From Ferruginibacter paludis (GTDB lineage Bacteria; Bacteroidota; Bacteroidia; Chitinophagales; Chitinophagaceae): a stretch of DNA of 64,000 nucleotides. Position numbers and translations under genes: made by a program. The notes beneath the pieces are model-generated. The model worked only from the letters and a program-made list of their open reading frames with translations. It searched no databases and had not been told where the DNA came from. Where the stretch lies: positions 124,001 through 188,000 of the forward strand of contig NZ_JAUFQJ010000006.1 in the NCBI RefSeq assembly GCF_030409685.1, given 5' to 3'. Shown here in pieces: positions 46,284 to 55,530 of this stretch. Position 1 is the first letter of the stretch, and each line of letters opens with the position of its first letter.

Positions 46284-46436
46284 GGTGGCTTATTAACAAC
46301 TCTCGCTGGGCAGGTAGCGCACCCTGTTACGTTTAAAAACCTGCAGCCGGCTCAAAAATACTGGTTCAGGGTTACTGCTGTGGGCAGCTACCAGCAGGAA
46401 GCGGTAAGCGATATCATCAGCAGGGTTATACAATAG
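46284..46436 (+). pseudogene. Fibronectin type III domain remnant
   Basis: The plus-strand frame reads LTTLAGQVAHPVTFKNLQPA, then KYWFRVTAVGSYQQEAVSDI and ISRVIQ: the last strands of an fnIII domain (the Y-FRV-AV pattern) and a normal protein end. Nothing upstream continues the gene; it runs into the start of the opposite-strand secreted protein. A tail left by deletion or insertion. Confidence 0.55.
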
Positions 46437-46605
46437 TCGTTCTTCCGGCATGAAGATGGAAGGAGTCGCCTGTAATGGGTGGCTCTCTTTTTATTTGTGG
46501 AAGGGTTTTATTAATGCCGGGGATTTATCTTTTCTGCAATTAATTTTAAAATTGTTTGCCTGTAAAGAGCCAACGTTGAAGGTTGTCAAAGCACAACAAA
46601 ACATG

Positions 46606-47222
46606 TTATGCAATTTGAACAATTCTTACATTTTTACATAATGGATAAGACTTTATAAATTCAGCTATCGCATTGTTCATTGTTTCAAATGATTCCCCAT
46701 AAAAGTATAAAGCGGTTTCTTCTTTTCCTCCCCAACTCCTGTCAACATTTGGTTCAATATTCATTAATCGCAACATTTCTGAATAAACAAAATTAATATC
46801 GTAACCATCAGAAGGTTTTTTAGGAAAGTTGCAGTTAGGCATATATAGCCCCAGGCCTTCTTTTTTGCCAAAAGAAATTTTTTTACCTATGCTTTTGATA
46901 ATAAGTTTTGAACCTTTTGGAGCTTGTAAATTTTCAAGTTTTTGGATTATGTCAGTAAAGGTAGCATCGTTTAATTCTTTTGAATTAAGTTCTATCTCCA
47001 GATCACAAAATGCGATTTCTCCTGTCTTTTCTTGTGCGGTACCACCCCCGTTATTTCTCCATAGTACCTCAACTTAAGAAACTCATCAAGAGGCTCTTCA
47101 TATGTTATCGATCTATCTATTGGACCAACTTTATCATTTATCTGAGCAACGATTAAATTTCCAATTGAACCAATGAGGCCACGATTTTTACTGAATAAAT
47201 TTGCAAAGAGTTTTTTAAGCAT
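46606..47222 (-). pseudogene. Orphan protein split by a one-base frameshift
   Basis: Frame 1 starts at ATG 47222 (MLKKLFANLFSKNRGLIGSI) and stops at 46992. Frame 2 carries AQEKTGEIAFCDLEIELNSK through SFGKKEGLGLYMPNCNFPKK to the end CKNVRIVQIA at 46606. Adding one G to the GGGGG run (C-run at 47045-47049 on the plus strand) joins GEITGGGTAQEKTG in one 205-residue protein. The protein is soluble, Lys-rich, and not recognised. Two adjacent short frames that look like separate genes are pieces of this one. Confidence 0.72.
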
Positions 47223-47469
47223 TAGTTCAATAATTAGAGTGTTGCTAAGTCTTACAGGCAGCTCAAATATAAATGCTATAATCAGTAACTCCTAATATCA
47301 GCTTTACTGCCTGGTTTCCGCTCTCTAATTTCGATTTATATAATCTATCGTCAGTTGTACCGCAACGCTGGAGCTTGCAGCAATAAAGAAGTTAGTATTG
47401 TAGTTAGATTGGGATTAAGAAAAATTAACGTCTTTTCGGCGTCGGGGTTTTGCGGTAAAGTATTATACA
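47223..47469. other. Intergenic stretch
   Basis: About 250 AT-rich bases; includes the near-copy TATAATCAGTAAC at 47277-47289. No gene. Confidence 0.3.
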
Positions 47470-47685
47470 CTATCGAGTTTGAGGCAAAAACCCCGCCGGG
47501 ACAAAAAGTGTGTCTGCAAGTTTAAGAAGTAAAACAACAACGACTTGAACGATAATATTTTCATTGGTCATTGAGGAAAAATACTTTAAAATAAAATATA
47601 GCAAAGCCGCAAAAGCAAATGTCCATAACCAACTCTTCAGCTCGTTAGTCCAAAAGAGTTTCTTGTCTGTCTTAAAAACTTGCAT
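47470..47685 (-). CDS. Small membrane protein, hypothetical
   Basis: A 71-residue frame with two hydrophobic segments (LWTFAFAALLYFILKYF and IIVQVVVVLLLKLADTLF). No family is recognised. It lies next to a palindromic element and may be a cassette-like orphan. Confidence 0.4.
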   Translation of the reverse strand: MQVFKTDKKLFWTNELKSWLWTFAFAALLYFILKYFSSMTNENIIVQVVVVLLLKLADTLFVPAGFLPQTR

Positions 47686-47714
47686 AGTTAGTGTGTGTCA
47701 AAAAAGGTTACCTA

Positions 47715-47905
47715 CAACGTTCCGAATTGCCGCAAGTGGGGGGTTTTGAAAAACGTCTGCCCGGTGGTAATGATGATTTGGAACGAGATTATAAAATTAT
47801 CGAAAAGTTTCTTAGAAAGAGTCATGCCCCAAACCAAATCTGATATTGAGTTGTAGCCGAAGTTACAACGTCCTGCCCCCACTTGCGCCAATGCAATGTT
47901 AGCAG
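47715..47905. repeat. Large imperfect palindrome, element B
   Basis: ATTGCCGCAAGTGGGGG at 47726-47742 pairs with CCCCCACTTGCGCCAAT at 47876-47892 (16 of 17 positions). The arms continue outwards as CAACGTT on the left and ATGTTAGC on the right with partial pairing. The roughly 130-base centre carries no convincing gene. It ends 18 bases before the SIR2-pAgo stop codon. Confidence 0.65.
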
Positions 47906-47922
47906 CTGGTGTTCTTTCCTGT

Positions 47923-50900
47923 CTAAATAAAGTATCTAAAATCATAGGCTTTGTTTCCAAGTTCTTCTAATTGTTTCCCCATTACCGAAAGTCTTTTTGA
48001 GAAGTCTATAGTTACAGGCATTGTTTTGTATAGTTCTGCTCCGTTCCAATTCATTTTTGTCAGTTTTAAAATGTCATTAGCTACTGTTTCAATAGGGTCA
48101 GTTCCTCTAAATCGTTTTATCAGTAATGGCGTCGGTATTCCTCTTTTTCCTTGATAATATGGTTTTAACAATTCGTTGCTTTGAACTAAACCGTGTGTCC
48201 ATAGTAAAAAACTAAATTCGTCTAATTGTATGATTGTTCCTCTGTCAATTGGGAAGCCGTCAAATTCATGTTTGCCTGTTGCTTGATTCTTTTTCAGTTT
48301 TATTGCTCTCCAATTGCTGAACTGTTGGATTTGTAGAAGTTCGATATTATCAATTCCTTCAAGTGCATTACATATTCCGCTAATCTCATCTCTGGTATAG
48401 TGAGTCGTTTTGTGAAGCACCAACTTTTTAAGTCCAATTACTGGGTCTATTTTGTGATATGTGTTTCGGATGTTTGTCACCAAACGAAAAGCATCGTCCT
48501 TGCTCATAAATGGATTTTTGCCAATCAATACTGGCTTTTCAATGGGTTGAAGTAAAAACCGTAGACCGTTTCCATTCCCATCAAAAATCTGACTGCTTCC
48601 TAAAACAACTTTATTTTTTGCATTTTGCCGAACTGCATACCCCAAACCAACAAAGGCGGTTTCTGTGTTATCAGTTTTTACTTTCCAAGGTGTACCGTTT
48701 GATTTTACATAGATGCCCAATGAAAGCCACCATTTTACTTTTGCTTGGTCTCCATAAGTGATTGATTTATCTTCAATAAACTGAAGTCTCAATCCTTTCT
48801 TAACGGCATAAAGTTTAAGTGAATCGTGCAGGTCAAAGTAAGTTTGTTCATTTTTTAATTCTCTGAAATTTTTCCAAGCATTTGGTATGTAGATTACCAC
48901 GCAATCAATTTCAGAATTCTTTAGAGCAAGTTTGTCAATCTTACTCTTAATCAATTCATAAAACTGAATGGCTGAATATTGCCTTATTTCCTGACTGTTT
49001 ATTGCAACTACAAATTCGTTTTGACTGGAAGTTGGAATTACCAAATGCTTTTTAAACACTGCATCAAAACCAGGATATTCTTTCAAATATTCTTTTTCGG
49101 TTGTCGGGCTTACTGGATTTAGTAATGATTCTAAATGTTTTTTTACTTTTTCAAATCCTGTATCAGGAGTAATAATAGCCAATTGAATTTTTGAAGTAAC
49201 GCCATTGGTTCCAAAACTTTCTTCCAAAGGGCCTAATATTTTTAAGCCGTTAATTGGGTGAATAGATTGCTTGGTGTCATCCTGATGATGGAAGTAAATA
49301 AGAGGCTCTTGCGCTTTTGCATAGCTGTCGAAGCAAAAGAAATTGCCCATTTTTTTAGCTGCTGTTGAATAGTATGCTGATAGTTTAATTTCAAAGTCGC
49401 CCAAGCGGAAAGATAAATCTGGTTTTCTTCGTTTCAATTCGTTAAACCAAAAGTTCACTTTCTCGCCATATTTTTTATTCCACCGGTTTGAAGTAATGAT
49501 GTTGGCAACATTCTGAACGGTTAATTTGTCTGGTTCTTCTCCTGTAGTTGTCTGAATATGGATTGTCGGACAAATCAGCAGAAATAAATCCTTGTTTACA
49601 AATTCTACTTTATATTCAAATGCTTCAAAGACCTGAATACCTTTTGGAATGTGAAGATTTAACCATTTCGGGATGCTCTCGATTTCCTCTTGACTTAAGG
49701 GATGATTGATTGAAAATACCTTTCTGAATTGTCTGCCTTTGCTGTGTATTGCTAAATCAAAATCATTCACTAAAGATTTTTTAATTAGCTCATACAACAT
49801 TCCAATGTAGAATGAATCAGGTTGGTGAAAAAGATGCTCAGGAATATCAATCGGCTTCATTTCATCGGTAAAATAATCTTTGAATAGTCCTTTTATTTCG
49901 TTTTCATTTCCAAAAAGTGAAAGGGTTTCGCCCTTGCTGAATGCCGCCACTATATTTGAGCCTTGTAATACATCTCTTAACTTTTTCCATTTACCTTCTC
50001 CGTTAATTTGAGTTTTGGTTGAAAAAATGGTTTTCGGAAAATGAGTTGCCTTTATAGCGTTTAACAGGATTGGTGTAGTATTCGATTGATTTTGTGTAAG
50101 CCTAAAAAATCGTCTTTGCTCAAATCGTTCGTTGGCGATAGAATCTATTTGCTCGTTTTTCAACTCACATATGGTATAGAGTTCGTGAAGAAAATAATCG
50201 AAGCTATCTATGACCATAAAGCCCGAACGCTGATTTTGTTCATTGGCTCTGAAAATTAGTTTTGATAGTCTTTCGCTTGGAGTTATTTCTTTTGGAATAC
50301 ACCAAATCAATCCTTTTGGAAACGCATTCGGTTTCTCCAATGCTGTTTCAAGTGTTTGCAAAACAGATTCATCACTGCCCGAATAACCCACTACCAATAA
50401 CCCTCTTTGTGTAGCTGCATCTAAAAAATAGTGGTGCAGGTTTTCTTCCAATTTCTGCAATTCCTCGTCTGTGTTTTGCAAAGCATCATATCGAAAATCT
50501 CCGTGAAGTTTAACAACGGTGGGAATGTCATTTCCGAAATTTTGAACCGATTTGGCATTTTCAGGTGAAACCACTTGACAACTTATATCCAATTTGTTGA
50601 TAGCTCTTTCAATCAGGTCGTCAAAATTGGTTGTCCAAACGGTGTTTAGTTTTTGTTGACCAACCAATGCGGAAAGACACATAAAGCCAATGGATGGTTT
50701 CTTGTCTCTCACTAAATTGGTTAAGAACTCTTGCCTTACCAAAGGGTCGGGATAGCACTTTTCAAAATAGTAAGAATAAGCATTTGTGGCTTTTGCATCT
50801 TCCTCTTCAAAGTAGCTTTGAATAACCTTTTTATTTGCTTCAACTTTTAAGTCCTGAAACTTTTTACCGTTTATTTTTCCACTTACACTAAGCAACTCCC

Positions 50901-51039
50901 GTTTGAAAAGCCAAATCAAATCGCTTCCCGAATGAATGCCCGAAGAAATAGATGCACCTGCCCCCAGGAACAAATCAAAAGATTGATTTGAAAGAACTTT
51001 GAAACTTCTTAGAAAGGTATCTTTGTCGATTGTTATCAT
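47923..51039 (-). CDS. Fused SIR2-APAZ-short prokaryotic Argonaute (SPARSA-type defence)
   Basis: A 1038-residue single protein. The SIR2 NADase domain has FLGAGAS (25-30), TTNFDDL (136-142), KLHGD (177-181) and GYSGSD (218-223). A middle region (about 310-600) corresponds to APAZ. A MID-like region follows, then a PIWI domain (about 690-1038) with VGLGYAV at 797-803, where the catalytic Asp of active Argonautes is Gly800; LHKTTHYT lies near 875. It therefore cannot slice nucleic acid. In known SPARSA systems, guide-RNA-directed binding to plasmid or phage DNA activates SIR2 to destroy NAD+. Here effector and sensor are one polypeptide, as in the fused pAgo clade. No accessory gene adjoins; it lies between palindromic elements B and C. 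Confidence 0.88.
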   Translation of the reverse strand: MITIDKDTFLRSFKVLSNQSFDLFLGAGASISSGIHSGSDLIWLFKRELLSVSGKINGKKFQDLKVEANKKVIQSYFEEEDAKATNAYSYYFEKCYPDPLVRQEFLTNLVRDKKPSIGFMCLSALVGQQKLNTVWTTNFDDLIERAINKLDISCQVVSPENAKSVQNFGNDIPTVVKLHGDFRYDALQNTDEELQKLEENLHHYFLDAATQRGLLVVGYSGSDESVLQTLETALEKPNAFPKGLIWCIPKEITPSERLSKLIFRANEQNQRSGFMVIDSFDYFLHELYTICELKNEQIDSIANERFEQRRFFRLTQNQSNTTPILLNAIKATHFPKTIFSTKTQINGEGKWKKLRDVLQGSNIVAAFSKGETLSLFGNENEIKGLFKDYFTDEMKPIDIPEHLFHQPDSFYIGMLYELIKKSLVNDFDLAIHSKGRQFRKVFSINHPLSQEEIESIPKWLNLHIPKGIQVFEAFEYKVEFVNKDLFLLICPTIHIQTTTGEEPDKLTVQNVANIITSNRWNKKYGEKVNFWFNELKRRKPDLSFRLGDFEIKLSAYYSTAAKKMGNFFCFDSYAKAQEPLIYFHHQDDTKQSIHPINGLKILGPLEESFGTNGVTSKIQLAIITPDTGFEKVKKHLESLLNPVSPTTEKEYLKEYPGFDAVFKKHLVIPTSSQNEFVVAINSQEIRQYSAIQFYELIKSKIDKLALKNSEIDCVVIYIPNAWKNFRELKNEQTYFDLHDSLKLYAVKKGLRLQFIEDKSITYGDQAKVKWWLSLGIYVKSNGTPWKVKTDNTETAFVGLGYAVRQNAKNKVVLGSSQIFDGNGNGLRFLLQPIEKPVLIGKNPFMSKDDAFRLVTNIRNTYHKIDPVIGLKKLVLHKTTHYTRDEISGICNALEGIDNIELLQIQQFSNWRAIKLKKNQATGKHEFDGFPIDRGTIIQLDEFSFLLWTHGLVQSNELLKPYYQGKRGIPTPLLIKRFRGTDPIETVANDILKLTKMNWNGAELYKTMPVTIDFSKRLSVMGKQLEELGNKAYDFRYFI

Positions 51040-51076
51040 TTAAAAATTGTCGTTTGATGGGTCGTGTTTTTTACAC

Positions 51077-51180
51077 TTGCCGCTAACACGTAAATAGATG
51101 ATATAACATTTTACCAATTCAAAAAATCCGAATTATAAATCGATGGATGAATGTTATACATTTTGTATTGTTGTTAGTAC
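51077..51180. repeat. Nested inverted repeat, element C
   Basis: CTAACA (51083-51088) pairs with TGTTAG (51172-51177). Inside it ATATAACATT (51101-51110) pairs with AATGTTATAC (51150-51159, 9 of 10), and AATTC (51116-51120) with GAATT (51130-51134). The left edge TTGCCGCTAACAC is identical to that of element A. It starts 37 bases upstream of the SIR2-pAgo start codon. Confidence 0.5.
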
Positions 51181-51751
51181 AATACGTTTTTATAAATTGT
51201 CCGGGTTTGCCCATTCAGATTTTATGTGGCTGATGCACATAAAAAGTGCGTGCAGGCCACAAACGAACAGTAGTATTTATTATCATGGAAAGGTTGTTTA
51301 GGGTTAAAAATTGATTGCCGGGATATAAGAAGTAAGTGGCAAACAATGTACACTAAAAATAAACACCAAAATAAAACTTTACGTAAACGTGCCTTTTATT
51401 TTGGTAAACGTACCACCGCTATTATAAAAGCCCCTCAACGGTATTCAGTACAAGTGTGCGACGCCAATGAAGCTGCACATTGCAAAGAAGTTCGGCCAAT
51501 ATTGTATTTAAAACCTCCGGTTCGGCAATAATGGGTCGTTGCAGCAAAAGCCATTCGTTCAGCCATTTGTTTGTCTGCATTGGGCTGTTGTTTGTCAGCA
51601 GAAGTGATTTGTTTGCTTTTGACCATCAATAAAAGTATCACTTTGGGGTATTGACAATGGTTGGGAGGCAGGGTAATTTCGTTAGGTCATATTTTTTGAT
51701 AACCGGCCAGGCCTGCAATTCAAAAAAATCATTCACAAAAAAACTTTTTTT
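51181..51751. other. Intergenic stretch, no convincing gene
   Basis: 570 bases. Overlapping frames at 51346-51531 (+) and 51435-51641 (-) lack protein-like patterns. Confidence 0.4.
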
Positions 51752-52222
51752 ATGAGCACAACAATTCCGGCCTTTCATGCTTCCGGATTTTCCAGGGCGA
51801 AAGGCAAAGGCGATGTATTTATTGACAGCCGGAAAGATGCGGCATCATCCGGCATTTTTCATATTGAGATAGATGTTCATTTTGATCCTGCGGGTGCAGA
51901 TAATTATCCCGCCGGTTCGCTGTTAATTAAAACGGACATGAATGATGGTGCAAAGGGTGTTTTTATTGCTTCTTCAATTGAGTTAATCAACTCGTACGGC
52001 AAACTTAATCCTACCATTTACCTTACCGGCCAATGTAAATCGGACGCAGCCGCCGCCGCACCCTTACGTGGTTGCAGGTATTGGGTAATGGTAGCCAATA
52101 ATTCAAGAGAAAATAAAGGCACGCCTGATATAGTGGGGTTTTGTATACACGACAGGAATGGTAACCGTGTTGCTTATGGCACCGGGCCCTTAAAAGGCGA
52201 CATTGATGTTGCGCCTAATTAA
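51752..52222 (+). CDS. Hypothetical protein
   Basis: A 156-residue soluble protein without a signal peptide; beta-rich, with a central DVHFDPAGADNYPAGSLLIK and an Ala-rich loop before LRGCRYWVMVANNSRENKG. Good codon structure and a clear start (ATGAGCACAACA) after an A-rich leader. Family not recognised. Confidence 0.65.
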   Translation: MSTTIPAFHASGFSRAKGKGDVFIDSRKDAASSGIFHIEIDVHFDPAGADNYPAGSLLIKTDMNDGAKGVFIASSIELINSYGKLNPTIYLTGQCKSDAAAAAPLRGCRYWVMVANNSRENKGTPDIVGFCIHDRNGNRVAYGTGPLKGDIDVAPN

Positions 52223-52350
52223 TACAGCTGTTTTTATTTATTTGTAAGGCAGTCCATTTTGTTACAGGGCGGTCAACCGAACCCCGGATGGAAGCGTTTA
52301 CACCAACCACGGAAGCAGCAACCGGACAATTGATGTACGATACCATTAGA
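52223..52350. other. Short intergenic piece with possible gene tail
   Basis: A plus-strand frame ending TAG 52347-52349 reads AVNRTPDGSVYTNHGSSNRT, with a protein-like composition, but no upstream coding part. Possibly the tail of a lost gene. Confidence 0.25.
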
Positions 52351-54813
52351 TTATTGTACGACAGCAGCGTAATGCAATAGTTTTCCTTTGTCATCTATTC
52401 CTTCTATTGTTATCCTGAAATTTTTTGCATTGGTAAAGTTGGAGAAAGAAAAATGTAAGTTGCCATTGGTATCAGTAGCTATATCCGGGTTCCAGTACAA
52501 CGTTCTTGCGGTGTTTTTGATATTGGTTGATGTGTTGCCGTAGCTGGGTTCATAAAATTCGCGGGTGATGGAATAGCCATTATACATAACAGCTGTTTTT
52601 CCCTTTATAGAGAAGCTTCTATAGGGAATAACCTTACCTTTTTTTAAATACACAGCAATTGTACCCAAACTTCCCCCGTTGTTTGGGGCCATTGCAAAAG
52701 GCGGGGGGATGTATCTAACCAGGGCAATGCTTTCCAACGGAATTTTTCTTAAAGCTTCGTAAGAAACAAGCACTTCATTTATATAAAAAAAGGGTCCCGC
52801 CTGCTGTTCATCCGGGGTGACAGAAGGAGTTTTTTCAGTGTTTACCGAACGGGAAAAGAACCGGGGATTTTTTTCATTTCCACCAACACCCAATGCCGGC
52901 ATATATTTTTTTAAAAAACTATAAAACCCGGGAATGGTTGGAAAAGAATCGTTGATCATATCAACAGTGTAAGTATCTTTTGTTTTAAAATATCCGCTGG
53001 TATATTTTTTTATAAGATCGGTTGTTGAGATCGTATCAACCGGGTTATAGTTGCGTGCTGTTTGTTTTACAGGTTGCCTCTGCTCATTTTGTTCTTTTTT
53101 GGTCCGGCTCTTCCATTCGTTTGAAGTAAGCAATTCCTGGTTGTGCAGTGGTCGGTTTAAAGTTGCAATCTGTATAATACTGTCAACTGAAGACGTGTAA
53201 AATTTCACCCTGATCCCTGTAGTGTCAATACTTTTATCTGACGATGCCCAATTAAAATATACAGAAGACTTTCCGGAAAAATTGTAATTCTCTAATACAA
53301 ATTTGCCGCTGCTGTCCGGCCTTACATAGCCTGCATAGCTTGATGAATCTGGTGTTTCAACAAGTATGTTTAAAGCAAAAAGGTCCTTATCTTTTATTTT
53401 TGAATAGTTTGTTATTTCTCCTGCTGCATACAAATCCTGCTCTGCTTTATAACGCAATGCAACAGGCTCATGATTCAGTACCTGTTGCCATTTAAAACGC
53501 CTCCATCCATTTGTTTGCATAATGAGGTCAAGTGCTTTTAACGTGCTGTCGCTGGTATTATTAAAATAGTAAGCAGGATTGTGGATATACCCTTTAAGTT
53601 CTGAACTAAGAAAAAAGTTGGAATAACTATTTCCCTGCAAATCATCCTGCGCATCTTTGTCTGCATCGGTAACGGCAACAGCATAGCTGCCTTTTTTTAC
53701 CTGCCCTCCATCTGCGGCTAAAAGTTTTACAGTATAGCATAATTTGTTTTTTGCATTTGCAGCAACACTATCCTTTTGTAATATTGCGCTTAGCGCATCT
53801 TTATTATTGTTGAAAAAAAGTCTTTCCACCAAAGGCTTTTTTTCGCTGCTGTCAAAAATTGTAAGGCGAAGAATACCGGTACCAAAACCTGTCTTCGAAA
53901 TAGTAAATACGTTCTTTCTGCGATGGATCTCTAACGGAAAAGTTGCCACCCTGCCATTATTTTGGCAGACAGCAAGCATAAGTTTTTTATAATTGGCAAA
54001 CTCATTTCCTTTATAGTTTACAGACAAATCAAAAGAATCTGCCTGGTTACTTACATGTATTGAAATGCCTTCTTTGCTGGATGCGGGCAATTCCAGACGC
54101 TTCATGCTGCTGTCGGGGAAATGTACGTAAGCGCTGTAATGCAAACCAGGGAATGCTGTTATATCAAACTCTCCCATTCCATCATGAAATGTTTTAAGCA
54201 ACGCAACTACTTTTTGATTATCGTCTTTTATTTCTCCGTACACAGCGGCAGGCATACCAAACTGGTCTATTGTTTTAAAAGCGATGTGACATAAATTACT
54301 GTCAACAATGTCACCTCCTTCCGGAAAAAAGTGGATGGTATATTCCGGCGATTGATTCTTGTATTTTACTTCTTCCTCCGCATCGTTGCTATTTTTTATG
54401 AAGATGGTTTTTTCAAAAAGGGGCGCTTCAAAGTTCAGCATCCATGCTGTAAATGCCCGTAAGGTATAATTGCCGGTTTCAAGTGAATCCGGCAATTGGA
54501 TATCGCCGTTACCATTGCTAAACTGCAGTGGCAATTTATTCAATAACACAATATGGCCTTTGTCATTTACAAGTTGTACATAGGCAATCTTGCTAATGCC
54601 CGAAGGCATATCATATGCCGTACAAAACACTTTATACCAAATGGCTTCGCCTGTTGCATAAACAGTACCATCTGTTTGCAGGTAAATTTTTTCGCCGGGA
54701 TATTTGTTGTAATAGTCAAGTACTGCAGATTGAAGATCACCAGGATAATGGTCGCTTATAAATGAGCAAAAAATCAGGGGTATAACAATGATGTAGCGTT
54801 TATAACAGGCCAT
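52351..54813 (-). CDS. MG2-domain/TonB-plug-like surface protein
   Basis: An 820-residue secreted protein. A signal peptide (YIIVIPLIFCSFIS) is followed by an alpha-2-macroglobulin MG2-like domain (YPGEKIYLQTDGTVYATGEA, about 38-150) and further beta domains. Near 630-735 there is a segment resembling a TonB-receptor plug (FFYINEVLVSYEALRKIPLE, SLGTIAVYLKKG). The tail RTLYWNPDIATDTNGNLHFS is typical of this Bacteroidota family. Thought to be an outer-membrane or periplasmic scaffold; the function is unknown. Single gene. Confidence 0.88.
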   Translation of the reverse strand: MACYKRYIIVIPLIFCSFISDHYPGDLQSAVLDYYNKYPGEKIYLQTDGTVYATGEAIWYKVFCTAYDMPSGISKIAYVQLVNDKGHIVLLNKLPLQFSNGNGDIQLPDSLETGNYTLRAFTAWMLNFEAPLFEKTIFIKNSNDAEEEVKYKNQSPEYTIHFFPEGGDIVDSNLCHIAFKTIDQFGMPAAVYGEIKDDNQKVVALLKTFHDGMGEFDITAFPGLHYSAYVHFPDSSMKRLELPASSKEGISIHVSNQADSFDLSVNYKGNEFANYKKLMLAVCQNNGRVATFPLEIHRRKNVFTISKTGFGTGILRLTIFDSSEKKPLVERLFFNNNKDALSAILQKDSVAANAKNKLCYTVKLLAADGGQVKKGSYAVAVTDADKDAQDDLQGNSYSNFFLSSELKGYIHNPAYYFNNTSDSTLKALDLIMQTNGWRRFKWQQVLNHEPVALRYKAEQDLYAAGEITNYSKIKDKDLFALNILVETPDSSSYAGYVRPDSSGKFVLENYNFSGKSSVYFNWASSDKSIDTTGIRVKFYTSSVDSIIQIATLNRPLHNQELLTSNEWKSRTKKEQNEQRQPVKQTARNYNPVDTISTTDLIKKYTSGYFKTKDTYTVDMINDSFPTIPGFYSFLKKYMPALGVGGNEKNPRFFSRSVNTEKTPSVTPDEQQAGPFFYINEVLVSYEALRKIPLESIALVRYIPPPFAMAPNNGGSLGTIAVYLKKGKVIPYRSFSIKGKTAVMYNGYSITREFYEPSYGNTSTNIKNTARTLYWNPDIATDTNGNLHFSFSNFTNAKNFRITIEGIDDKGKLLHYAAVVQ

Positions 54814-54973
54814 ATGGATACTAAAAATAAAGGGAATTTATATATTTACGCCATCTGATTTGATTGACCCAATATATATTCTTTAATAAGCTCCCATCAA
54901 TCAGCATTCCCCGGATATATCCTCCTTAAGGCAGGAATGTTAGTAACCCGTAACCCTACCTGCTTATAAAAAC

Positions 54974-55366
54974 TCAGGGAGTTGGAATTTTTTCTTCCAG
55001 CATTTTACTGTTTAATTTATCGTAGTAGGTACAAGTCATCAGGCTCATATCAACCGTCCATTTTTCCACGCCGGTTGCTGCTGCGTTATTGCAGAAGGTT
55101 GGGTAATCGGTTTGTCCTCGCTGGTGGCTTTTTAAGAAATGTCTGAACCTTTCTTTATCGCTGATATTTGCGATGGTTAGTGTAGCATATTTGCGTTCAG
55201 ATTTAATTTCGTACTTGTCATCTCCAAAATATACGGTACGACCATTGCTGACGTACGTGTTATATTTTTTAACGTCGAGCTTAATCAGCTCCTGTATATA
55301 CTTTGGAAAATCTGCACCAGTTTTAACTTTCGCATGTGCCTCTTTAATTTCTTTCAAATCAAACAT
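54974..55366 (-). CDS. DUF1398 family protein
   Basis: A 130-residue protein: LKEIKEAHAKVKTGADFPKY, YVSNGRTVYFGDDKYEI, FLKSHQRGQTDYPTFCNNAA and VEKWTVDMSLMTCTYYD are the DUF1398 (YbcV-like) pattern, full length. Cytosolic, function unknown; the E. coli homologue lies in a prophage. Single gene. Confidence 0.92.
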   Translation of the reverse strand: MFDLKEIKEAHAKVKTGADFPKYIQELIKLDVKKYNTYVSNGRTVYFGDDKYEIKSERKYATLTIANISDKERFRHFLKSHQRGQTDYPTFCNNAAATGVEKWTVDMSLMTCTYYDKLNSKMLEEKIPTP

Positions 55367-55530
55367 TCTTTATTCTTTTTGTTTGGACAAATTTAAGCAA
55401 GTATTGCAGAGCAGATAATAACAGCCCTGCAAAAGCTTTGCATCAGGAAAGCTCCTATGGCACCGGGCCAACGCAAAACTATTGTGGCCGGCGAAGGGCC
55501 GGCCACAATAAGTAACAGCTTTTTTGAATG

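Noticed and set aside
47712..47960. 82-codon minus-strand frame
   Set aside because: It runs through palindromic element B and overlaps the end of the SIR2-pAgo gene; explained by the repeat.
38652..51180. CRISPR array or retron in the accessory zone
   Set aside because: No regularly spaced repeats and no cas or reverse-transcriptase gene were seen; the palindromes differ in length and sequence.
51346..51641. Two overlapping frames on opposite strands
   Set aside because: Neither has a family, signal or plausible start; typical of random open frames in a gene-free stretch.
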